Below, in pieces: positions 35,001 through 47,000 of a stretch of 64,000 bases of DNA. A program made the position numbers and the translations under genes. Below the pieces are notes generated by a model. The model searched no databases. It was not told the DNA's origin and saw only the letters and a list, made by a program, of their open reading frames with translations. The first letter of the stretch is position 1. Each line of letters starts with the position of its first letter. The stretch comes from Corylus avellana (taxonomy: Eukaryota > Streptophyta > Magnoliopsida > Fagales > Betulaceae): contig NC_081543.1 in assembly GCF_901000735.1 (NCBI RefSeq), positions 20,130,079-20,194,078 on the forward strand, given 5' to 3'.

Positions 35001-38000
35001 AAAAAATACAAAGAGATTTTCTGTGGTGAGGTGAAGGTGACGAGTTCAAGTTCCACTTGGTAAATTGGTCAAAAATTTGCATGCCTACAGAGGCTGGGGG
35101 ATTAGGGGTAAAGAATTTGATTCAATTTAATCGAGCTTTATTGTGTAAATCGTTGTGGAGATTTGCACATGAAAGAGATGCGTGGTGGAGGAAATTAGTG
35201 GAGATTAAATATGAGGTGATGAGGGGTGATTGGTGCTCCAAGGAGGTAGGAGGGTCGTATGGGGTGGGCATGTGGAAAAGCATCCGAAGGGGGTGGGATG
35301 AGTTTAAGCAACATGTGCGTTTCGAGGTAGGAACCGGGTCTTGAGTTTTGTTTTGGCAGGATGTCTGGTGTGGGGAGGTATAACTACAGAATTTGTTTCC
35401 CGCCTTGTTCAATATAGCATGTGTAAAGGAGGCATGGGTTGAGGAGAATATAGAGATGGTAAATGGTGCTATTTATTGAAATGTAAGGTTTATTCGGCCT
35501 GTTCATGATTGGGAACTGGAGGTTTCGAGATTTTTCGAAATGCTGTATTCCCAACAGGTAAGGCATAGTTGGGTAGATAAAATTAGTTGGATTCCCTCGA
35601 AGAGAAAATTTTTTGAGGTGAAGTCATTGTACAAGGTGAAGATTAATCCAGCCCCGGTGGACAGCCCGTCGAAGCTTGTTTGGAAGAGTAAAGCTCCTCC
35701 GCGTGTGGCTTTCTTTGTATGGATGGCGGTTATGGGGAAAATTTTAACATTGGACAACCTACGAAAGAAAAACATCATTGTGACGAAGTGGTGTTGTATA
35801 TGCAAGAAGAGTGACAAATCAATTGATCACCTTTTAGTGCATTGTGAAGCTGCTGTAGAGGTATGGAATATGATTCTTCAGCTATTTGGTATAACATGGG
35901 TGATGCCGAGGAGTTTGAAGGAATGCTTGGGGAGTTGGAGAGGGCAAAGGGAAAAGCGGACAGTCATGCACCTTTGGAGGATGACCCCTTTGTGTGTAAT
36001 GTGGTCCTTATGGAGAGAAAGGAATGGGCGGAGTTTTGAGGATCATGAAATGGGAACTATAGAATTGAAGAAAATGGTGCTCCAAACACTTTTCTCATGG
36101 AGGGTCTTGGGGTATTCTTCGCAAGCTTCAACGCTTACGGAATTTACAGATGTCTGTGCGTCATTTTCAGTTTAAAGCTTGTGTAATAGGCTCTTTTGTA
36201 TATGTTGTTACCGTGCACAACAATGATGAATAATATACAATTGAAAAGAGAGAGTTGAGACACAGATTTACGTGGTTCGGCAATGTGCCTACGTCCACAG
36301 GAGAGAGTGCGGCTATATTTTTCTATTCAATGATTTAGGGTTGCAACATAACACATTTATAAGAAACCCCTAATTATAAATACTTTGGAAATCCCCAAAA
36401 TACCCCCCAACTACTTATTTGTCCCCAGGCCCACATAAACTAATTACACACAATGGGCCAGTAGTAGAATATGAACCACTTGTTCCAACAATCTCCACCT
36501 TAGCGAGTATTCACCTCTTTGAAGATAATCAAGTATTGGGCCTACGCCTGGAACTAATAGGTTTAGGGATGCCGCCTTCTCTCCTCTCCTTTCTAGCACC
36601 TGGAGACATTTGTCAAGTCCAATCAGTGCTTGAACTTGTCTGCGCTAACAGGCTTCGTCAACATGTCTGCTACATTCTCAGAAGTGTGAATCTTCTCAAG
36701 TAACAATTCACCTGTAGCAACCAATTCCCTAATCTTGGGAAACCTCACATCAATGTGTTTGGTTCTAGCATGATACACTTGGTTCTTTGCCAAGTAAATG
36801 GCACTCTGACTGTCACAATATAATGGAACTCCACCTTGCTGAGTACCCAGCTCCCCTGACTAACCCTGTAAGCCACAAAGCTTCCTTTGCAGCCTCAACC
36901 GCCACCATGTACTCTGCCTCAATCGTGGACATCGCAACCGTAGATTAGATCATAGACCTCCAACATATGGATCCTCCTACAAAAGTGAACACATAACCCG
37001 TGGTCGACCTCCTGTCATCCAGATCCCCTGCATAATCTACATCCACATATCCGACAACTGACAAATCACTCTTCTGTCTGACAAAAGTGATGTCATACTC
37101 TGTAGTACCTTTCAAGTATCTGAAAATCCATTTGACTGCATCCCAGTGCTATCTCCCCGGATTCGCCATGTACTTGCTCACCATACTGACTGCATGAGCC
37201 AAATCTGGCCTGGTACATACCATAGCATATATCAGACACCCCACTGCACTGGCATATGGGACCTTAGACATGTCTTCAGTTTCTTCAACTGTCATTGGAC
37301 ACTGTGAGGCAGACAAACGGAAATGATTCGACAAAAGTGTGCTTACCGGTTTCGCATTCTCCATGCTAAACCTCTCCAACACTTTCTTCATATAGCCGGC
37401 TTGAGATAGCCACAATCTCTTGGCATCCCTGTCTCTGCGAATCTCCATCCCAAGAATCTTCTTGGCTACGCCCAAATCCTTCATGTCAAATTCTCTACTC
37501 AACAAAACTTTCAGTTTGTTAACTTCCACTATACTCTTAGCTGCAATAAGCATATTATCCACGTACAGTAACAGAAAAATAAATGAGTTATCATCAAGGC
37601 TCCTCACATACACACAATAGTCATACTCACATCTCCTGTAGCCAATTCTAATCATATAGGAGTCAAACCACTTATACCACTACCTTGGAAACTGCTTCAG
37701 CCCATAAAGTGATTTCTTCAATTTACAGACCAAGTGCTCCTGTCTAGGTTGACTGAACCCTTCTGGCTGCTCCTTGTAAATTTGCTCCTCCAAATCACCA
37801 TGGAGAAAAGCTGTCTTCACACCCATTTGCTCCAATGCCATGTCATAAGGAGCTACCAACGCCAATACCACTCTGATGGAAGTATGTCTGGCCATTGGGA
37901 AAAATATTTCCTCATAATCAACCCCTTTTTGCTGTGAATAACCCTTTGCTACTAGGCGAGCCTTGAACTTTTCTCCCCCTTTTTCTGATACTGCTTCTTT

Positions 38001-41000
38001 TTTCTTGAACACCTATTTGCACCTTATCGCCCTCTTCTTCTATGGAAGCTTCACCAAATCCCACGTTTGGTTTTTATGTAGAGACTCCATCTCTTCCGCC
38101 ATAGCACCCACTCATCTGCTCTACTCTTGGCTATTGCTAGCCTCTTGAAAAGTAGTAGGATCTCCACTGCTGATGACAAGAGCATAAGAAACCATGTCTT
38201 CAAAACCATACTTGGTTGGTGGCCTGATAGTGCGTTTAGGCCTGTCTGTGGCTATAGTGTGATGCTCCTTAACTCCTGAAGTAGAGGTCTCTGTACCCTG
38301 AGAAGTGTTCTCCTACACAAGAGTCTCTAACTCCACCTGCACCACCTGCTTATCACTGCTACTGCTTTCTAGCACCTACTTCTCTTTACCCTGAGTACTC
38401 TTCAACATGGAATTTTCATCAAATACCACGTCTTTACTAATCACCGTCTTGTTTGCCTTTGGATCCCAAAACTTGTAACCCTTAACCCCTTTCCCATATC
38501 CGAAAAAGACACACTGTCTAGACTTTGGATCAAGCTCGATCGTTCTTCACTAGGTATGTGCACATAGGCTAGAAAACCAAATACTCTCAAACCAGAGTAA
38601 TCTTGTAACATCCCTGCTCCAAGTGGTATGATATTGTCTACTTTTGGCCAAGCCCGCATGGTTTTATTATTGGATTTACCCCCAAAAGGCCTCATACCAT
38701 TTAGAGAGAGTAAATTATATATAAACACATCATTTTTTCCATGCCCAGGCAATATAGGACGTCACAATCACCCCCTCTTAGGACCCAGCGTCCTTGCTGG
38801 CAACTCTCATGTGGGCTTGTGCACACTCCCCCCATCTCAGGTTGGGCTATGGCTCTGATACCATATGTAACATTCATACTTCAAATGGTATGATATTGTC
38901 CGCTTTGGACCAAGCCCGCACGGTTTTATTATTGGGTTTACCCCCAAAAGGCCTTATACCATTTAGAGAGAGTAAATTCCATATAAACACATCATCTTTT
39001 CTATGCCCAGACAATATGAGACGCCACAAATCTACCTCATTACCTGTCCACACCTCCTCTGCAACTTTCCCATCAAGTGCTACCCTCGGTGACCTGTTGA
39101 TCAAGTAGCATGCCATACTCACTGCATCTGCCCAGAAAATCTTTGCAAGTCCAACATTCAACCTGAGACATCGTGCTCTCTTTGCAATAGACCTATTTAT
39201 CCTTTCCGCCACACAATTTTGTTGTGGTGTCTTGCGTAGTGTGAAATGTCTCTTTACACCATGCTGCTCACAGAAATCTCAGAACTTGTCGTTTGTGTAC
39301 TCAATTCCATTATCTGTCCTTAGGCACTTAACCTTTTTCCCAGTCCAGTTCTCCACTTCAGCTTTCCACAAATTGAACTTGGCAAACGTTTCTGATTTGT
39401 GCCACATGAAGTAGACCCAAACCTTTTTGAAAAAATCATTAATAAAGATCACGAAATACATATGTCCTCCCTGTAACGCTGTCCTCACTGGTCCCCAAAC
39501 ATCAGAATGAACATAGTCAAGAATGCCCTCTGTCTTATGTGTGGCTGTCTTGAATTGTACTCGATTCTGCTTTCCCAGAACACAGAATTTACAGAATTTA
39601 CAGAATTTAAGCTTGCACGTTTTAACACATTTCAACAAATTTCTCTTATAAAGCTCCAACATGCCCCACTCACTCATATGACCCAACCGCATATGCCACA
39701 AAATAGTACAATCAAACTCAGACTCCACAGAGGCGACTTCACCTACAACTGTACTTCTTAACAGTTTATAGATATTCTTTAAACTTTTCTGCCCCTTCAT
39801 CACTACCATCGCACCCTTAGTCACCTTCATTACTCCACCTTCAAACTTATAACCATAACCGTTTGAGTCTAAGGTTCCTAATGAAATCATATTCTTTTTC
39901 ACTTCTGGTACATGTCTAACATCACATAACGTTCTAATCACACCATCAAACATCTTAATCCTGATATTACCTATGCCAGTAAGTTTACAATATGTACCAT
40001 TACTCATAGTAACTATACCAGAATTAACTGACATATATGTATCAAACCAATCTCTGTTGGACGTCACGTGAAACGAACATGCTGAGTCCAGAATCCAAAG
40101 AATCCACAGGATGCTCTGAATTTGATGCAACAGAAAGCATATCACCATCAGCATCATCTGAATTGTCTTCCACTGCGTTCGCAAATTTTGAGGAACCTTC
40201 ATTCTCGTCGTCCTTTTATTTCTTCTAGTCTCGACAATTCCGCTTCATGTGCCCTTTCTTTCCGCACTTATAACAGATGATGTCCTTCCTCCTCCTGGAC
40301 TTTGACCGAGAATTCTTGCCATTCGAACCACCCTTGTTAATGCTTCTTCCCACTCTTGGTTACCCTTTACAACTAGCCCTTCTCCTTGAGAACTTTCATC
40401 ATTGATTTTCTTCCTCTGATGAAAAGCCAACAGGGCTCCTGTAACGTCCTCTAACTCCAAGGACTCTTTCCCCCATGTCAGAGTTGTAACCAAATTCTCA
40501 TACGTAGGAGAAGTTGGGAGTGAATTCAATAGCATCAACGCCTTGTCTTCGTTTTCGAAATTCACATCAACCCTCTTCAAATCTCCAATTATCTAATTAA
40601 ATGTGTTGATGTGTTGGCTCAGATCCGAGCCCTCCACCACCTTCAAGCCGTACAACGGCTGCTTTAGATAGAGCTTGTTCGTCAACGACTTTGACATATA
40701 CCGACTTTCCAGTTTCAACCAAACTGCCGTCGAAGATTATTCGTCCATGATATAATACATCACGTCATCTCCTAGACAAAGCCGAATAGTAGCCACCGCT
40801 TTCGCCTCAAGCTCCTTTCAATCTATGTCTGCCATCCCTTCTGGTTTCGTCCCATATAATGCCTTCATCATCCCTTGTTGCATCAACAAATCCTTGACAC
40901 GTCTCTGCCATAACCCGAAATTACCGGATCCATCGAACTTCATCACTTCGAATTTCACAGAAGATGTGCCAATCCCAGCCATCGTATAATTAGGCTTTGA

Positions 41001-44000
41001 TACTAATTGTTGTTACTGTGCACAACAATGATGAATAGTATAGAATCAAAAAGAGAGATCAAGAGAGAGTTGAGACACAGATTTACGTGGTTCGGCAATG
41101 TGCCTACATCCACAGGAGAGAGTGCGGCTATATTTTTCTATTCAATGATTTAGGGTTACAACATAACATATTTATAGGAAAATCCTAATTATAAGTACTT
41201 TGGAAAACCCCAAAATATCCCCAACAACTTATTTGTCCCCAACCCCACATAAACTAATTACACCCATTGGGCCAGTAGTAGAATATGAGCCACTTGTTCT
41301 AACAATAATAAATAAATAAATACTAGAGGAGAGGGCAAAGTAGAGAGGGGGTGGGGTGGGCTACAGCCTACAACACAAAATGGATGGAGGCAATTGCAGC
41401 GGGTGGTGGGGGCTCGCGGGTTCCTTTGTGGGGCTGGGTGGTGCTATAGTTCGAGGAGAGGGAGCTAAGGGAGAGGCAGAGACAATCTTTAAAAAATGGC
41501 CAACACCTTTTCTTTTTATAAGTAATAATGATATAAAGTAAAGCGCAGAGAGGCACAGCCCACATACACGGGAAGCATATTTGACAAGGTTGTGAAACCA
41601 CCAACTCCGAGAAGACCCTATCTCCCAGCAAAAATCCAGTCAAAAGGCCTTCGTCAACCGTCGCATTCACCATCTTACTCAAAGCCTCCATAACAAGCAC
41701 AAAAAGTAACGGAGAGAGAGGATCCCCTTGCCGAATTCCCCTCGAACTGTCAAAGAAACCTTTCGGAGAACCATTCACAAGGATGGAGAATCTTACCAAC
41801 GTAATACACCACTCTATCCAAGCCCTCCACCTCTCGCCAAAACAGCACTAATGCAGCAAATACAAAACAAAGTCCCAATTTACATGGTCATAAGCCTTTT
41901 CCAAGTCTAATTTACAAAGAACACCTGGCACCCTGATTTCATACGACTATCCACACATTCATTTGCAATGAGCACATAATCTAGGATTTGACGACCCCCG
42001 ATGAAAGCATTTTGAGAGTTGAAAATGATCTTACCCAAAACAGTTCTCATCCTATTGGCGAGTACCTTAGAAACAATTTTGTACACCCCTCCCACCAAGC
42101 TAATGGGTTGAAAATCCTTCATCTCCACCGCATCCGCCTTTTTCGGAATCAAGGAAATAAAAGTTGCATTCAAGCTCTTCACCAGTTCACGTCTATGATG
42201 GAACTCAGCAAAAACCGCCATAACATCATGTTTAATTACACCCCAACAAGCTTGAAAGAAAGCCATGGAAAAGCCCTCCGGGCCCGGTGCCTTATCACCC
42301 TCCATACCTTTTACCACCTCCCATACCTCATTTTCCTCAAAATCTCTTTCTAACCACCTATTATCCTCCTCATCAATGGACAAGAATGGCAGGTTATCCA
42401 TTCTAGGTCTCCAAGTGCTTTGTTCCGAGTATAAGCTTTGATAATATTGCTCAATGTGATCTTTTACCTCAGCTGGATCGTCAAATAAGACACCATTAAT
42501 ACGAAGCGCTTCCACACCTTCGATGAGAATTAGCCACCTTGTGAAAAAATCGAGTATTTCGATCCCCCTCCTTGAGCCACAAAGCTCTCGATTTTTGGCG
42601 CCAATGAATTTCTTCACACAACAATGTATTCTCCAATTCTTTCGACATATCCGCCTTTCTAATCTTCTCCTCTTGAACTAAGCCTCTCAATTCTGCCAAC
42701 TCATCCAACTCCTAAATTCCACCCAACAACTCCTTTTTCCTCCCAATATCACCAAACACCTCCTCATTCCACTTTTTCAGATCCACTTTAAGGGATTTCA
42801 GCTTATTAGCTAACACAAACCGAGACAAGCCTTGAAACGAATAAGACGCCCACCAAGAACTAACCTTGTCAACAAAACCTTCGGATTTAAGCCACATATT
42901 TTTAAATTTGAAACACTTATTACCTCTGCAGGGAGCCCCACAGTCCAGTAATAAAGGGAAATGATCGGAGAGCAGGCGTTGAAGTCTTCTTTGTGACACC
43001 GCTGGGTAATGATCTTCCCAATCCGAGGAGAGCAAGAACCGGTCAATTCTAGACCAAATCTCATTCTCTTGATTATTAGACCAAGTAAATTGACCCCCCA
43101 TCATCGGAATGTCCACCAAATTGTTCTCTGATATGAAGTCGGAGAAATCCATCATGCCAGAAGAATAATAAGAGACTAGAGCGCTCACTAGGAAACCGGA
43201 CAATATTAAAATCCCCACCAATACACCAAGGAATCTCCCATACATTCATCAAACCAGCCAGCTCTTCCCAAAGGACCCTTCTCTCCACATCATCATTCGG
43301 GCCATACACCCCCCCAAACGCCCAAACCAAATTATCCTCCACATTTTGAAAGGAGCACGCCAGGGTGAAATGCCCCACACACTCCTCCTTACACTCAACC
43401 ACCCTCCTATCCCATATCAGTAACATCCCCCCCGACAAACCATTAGACCCCTTATACATCCACCCCACATGTTGACCTCCCCAAAAACTATGGACCACTT
43501 CAGGGGAAATAGCCTCCATCTTAGTCTCAATCAAGCACACTATATCTAGTTTTCATTCTTTCAAGAGACCCCTAATCTTCAGCCTTTTTTTGAGGGCATT
43601 CAACCCTCTTGCATTCCATGTGACGATGTTAAGCTTCATAATCCACCAATCGACCCCTACCTTGCATAGTTTCCATCTGGCCCCTGTCAATAATACGAGA
43701 ACAACCGGACTCCTTTAGCTCCTTAAATCCTTTAAGAGCAAGATCATTGGCATAAAAGCCTCCCAAATTAGAATCAAACTGCACTCTAGAAGCTTCAATA
43801 GAATTGAACAAACCCACCAACTCCTCCTTTTTCCCCTCATCAGATACACCAATTTTAGGGCAAAACTTGAGGTAGCTTTCAACTACCCAGCTGGAGGGAT
43901 CCTTCTCTGACCCTAATTCCTCCATCCCATCTGTTTCTGAGGTACTGTCTGTGCCTAATCCAGGCCCAATAAACTCCATCACCGGCACACATTCAACACC

Positions 44001-47000
44001 TTCCTATCCAACAGGAAGCAACGATCCCAGACTCATTGCCTCCCCCTGGGGAGCCTCCGGCGAACAGCCACCTTGTGAGAGGCGTAAGCCATTTCACCCT
44101 TACAATGACAAATTTGTAGTTAGACACAAAAATCATTTTGTTGATCAACATTTTTGTGCCCACACCAAACACTAGAAAGTGGGGGAATGTTTTACGCCAA
44201 AACAAACACAACCTAAGATAATATATATTCCATAAAAGATTTTTTCTCTCCTCATGCTCCATTTAGTTGGCCAATCAAGCCTTTCTCTTTTTTTCTTTTT
44301 TTCTTTTTTCTGGGCGCTAATCAAGCCAATTGATGCTTTGGTTTGGTTCTTTACCAATTTTTGAAAAAATCGAGTCATCTAGTTATAGAAGGGTTTCAGG
44401 TAGGCAAAATAAGTCTAACAAGGCTTATATATTAGGGGTTCTAAAAGAATGATGAGAACATGTGGGAACATTTTGGTTATCAAGCCTCTTATTTTCATTA
44501 TATCTAGAGAATAAAATGAGTAAGGAAATAAGCGTGGATGAACGGCACAAAAACAAGGGCATAATTACATGCAAATAGAAAGCTCCCCCCACCCCCCACC
44601 CCTCTCTCTTCCTGCAGCAAAAGAAGAAAAAGAACACGGGATCTTAATGTAAGAACCTCAAATGAACCTCAAAGAAAAAGAAAAAGAGATCTTGATTGAT
44701 GAAGCTCCACATAAAGAATACAATAAAGCTATAGCACCATAAAACCTTCAAAGAAAATTTAGGAGGAAATGGAAAAAAAATTACCTATACTGCAGATCAG
44801 CATCACCAGCACTGGCATCTAAAACTCCCAAAAGCCATGAAACCACCATAATGAAAGCAATCCAATAGTGATCTATCATCTGATTGAAAAGGACTCAAAA
44901 CCAAAAGGTTAGAATTAGATAAGTGAGCTTTAAGGTCAATGAAATGATGGCGGGAGGTCTTGACAAGAGAGCACTTATATAAGAAGACATAATAGTGTCA
45001 TTCAGTTCATCCAAAACTATCACCCTTTCATTGCTAACTGCTAATGATTTGGAAACTATCACCCTTTTTCATTGCTAACTGGTAATGATTTGGAGCTGGG
45101 GGGAAGAAATTATCGCAGGCAAGGTGCATGCCTAAAGAAACCAGGCAACCAGATACATGTATTCAGCAAAGCGATTCTCAACTTGCACCCACTTCTACAA
45201 GATATAAGGTGCTTATTAAAGCCAAAGGTCTCAATGAAAATCTTACCCAAGGGTGTAATAATATTGACATTAAAGTTGCATTATAACAATAATAGTATAT
45301 TCAACTAACAGCATGATTTCTCATTGGTGATTAAAATCAAAGCAGAATATTGTTTCAAAAGTTCAAAAATAAAACACAAATAGTGCCTTTATCTTTTTCT
45401 TTTGTCTACAGATTCAATTCGAACAAGGTACTAATTTCATTTAAACAAAATTATTTGCAAACATCCAAGCAATTATCTGAAGACCCTTGAATCAGTTACC
45501 GAGTTAACGAAAATTACCCAAAATCTCATAATCATATAGAGAGAATCATTTTTCGTTGTCACACAACAGGTACGGGAGCTAAGTAGAACTTACTGCATAT
45601 CAGATACCAGAACTCTGCATTCAAACATATTGTGAAAGCATAGCAAAATTATTCAACTATTACCTATATGCTCAACATTTGTTCTGATTCGGTTACATAT
45701 ATGCTCAACATTTGTTTTGATTCGGTTACATATATGCTCAACATTATATGATAGCACCATGATTGAAGGCAAATGAAGGGGAAAAAGAAAAAAGAAGATA
45801 AATTATATCCAACTTCTTCCTTTTTATCCATCTCCTATTCTCAATTCCGTGTACAACTTATCAAGAGTTGCTAATATGTCAAATACATATATATATTTGT
45901 TCTAAAAGAAAAGGAAAAAAAAAAAAAAAAAAGCAGCCATTGAAGCCATTTTTTAAAATTGTTGCTTCATTTACAGTTAACCAATATGGCTGAAATTTCA
46001 AATTAATGAATTGAATATCTCATTCAAGCAAAATAAAGCATACCAATTTTTTTAGATGGTTCAAAATATAGCTGAGCAAACATAGAAAAAATAAGAGGGT
46101 CAATTAGTACTCTTCAATGAACCATGTTCAGGTGTCAATTTCAAGATTTTCAACAAAATGAGCTTAACATAGCATACCAATCCAAAAACCTAGGAGCAAA
46201 CTGCAGGCAAGCAACATTTACACTGTTAACATAGCATTCAGATCCAAAATCACTCAAAACTACATGCAACCCAATCCCTATATCAGATACTCTTTAGGTA
46301 AGAAACTCTAACCTCTTTTACAACATCACCTCCTGCTATTATGACCCTTTTACAGGTTTGACACCTCCCCTCGAACTGCCATAGCCATTCCACTTAAAGG
46401 GTATCATAAATATGAATTAAAGGCTTTAACCCAAATCATCCATGATTGTTTCCAATAAAATCCTTTTTTTTTTTTCTTTTGTTCCCTGGTGGCTCCTTTC
46501 TAAACAATGAAATTGTAACTTAACGTCATTCCAAACACAATATACACCATTTGCTATCCAATGGACAAGAAATATACACCAAATCTATTAGATTAAGCGA
46601 CCAAAAAGCCCATAACACAAACTTTAGAAGTAGCTTCAAATGCAAGTGCCTGATTATCTTACTTTGCATCTACATCAAATAATCAAGAAATTAATGACGC
46701 AACAATTCTCATTTTCCTGTGGGTAACTATAAAATCCTATCATGAGCAAAGGCCCATACAAAAAGGAACCATGAAGCACCAAATTGATCATTACACAATC
46801 AACCAGTCTAAACAGTACCAAGAAACGGAGGAGCCCAGAAAAGTACTAAAACATTCAATAAGCTACAGAAGCTTCAGAAAAGTACTAAAACAATCAATAA
46901 GCTATCTGCAAGATGTAACCCAAAGTCGGGGAAAGAATAGCATCAATGCACATTGAAATTCACAGCTTAACTGCTCTTTTTTCTTTTTCTTTTTTTTGGG

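Larger units (their letters stand above)
36203..41304 (-). mobile_element. Copia-2: LTR retrotransposon, minus strand
   Basis: The LTRs lie at 36203-36490 and 41008-41304, TGTTG...AACA, with a ~10-base indel and roughly 7-8% differences. They contain ACGTGGTTCGGCAATGTGCC, a motif common in plant Tork-type Copia LTRs. In minus orientation the primer-binding site follows the 41-kb LTR (TAGTATCAAAGCC, a diverged Met-tRNA site) and a polypurine tract AAGGTGGAGAT precedes the 36.2-kb LTR. No clean 5-bp TSD was seen (GTATA versus ATAAT). TRIM-2 is nested inside. All coding parts are broken. Confidence 0.92.
31844..41332 (+). mobile_element. LINE-6: LINE flanked by 14-bp TSD, interrupted by Copia-2
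   Basis: AATACTAGAGGAGA occurs at 31844-31857 and again at 41319-41332, bracketing LINE sequence 31858-36202, Copia-2 (36203-41304) and an A-rich tail 41305-41318. This defines a LINE insertion with its target duplication, into whose 3' end Copia-2 later inserted. ORF1 and ORF2 are both present but carry stops, frame breaks and an internal reverse transcriptase deletion. Confidence 0.85.

Noticed and set aside
36198..41309. 5-bp TSD for Copia-2
   Set aside because: The flanks GTATA and ATAAT do not match; the insertion is supported by LTRs and by the LINE-6 TSD instead.
45661..45747. Repeat cluster considered as a CRISPR-like array
   Set aside because: Units are directly contiguous 33-bp minisatellite repeats without spacers, in a plant intron.
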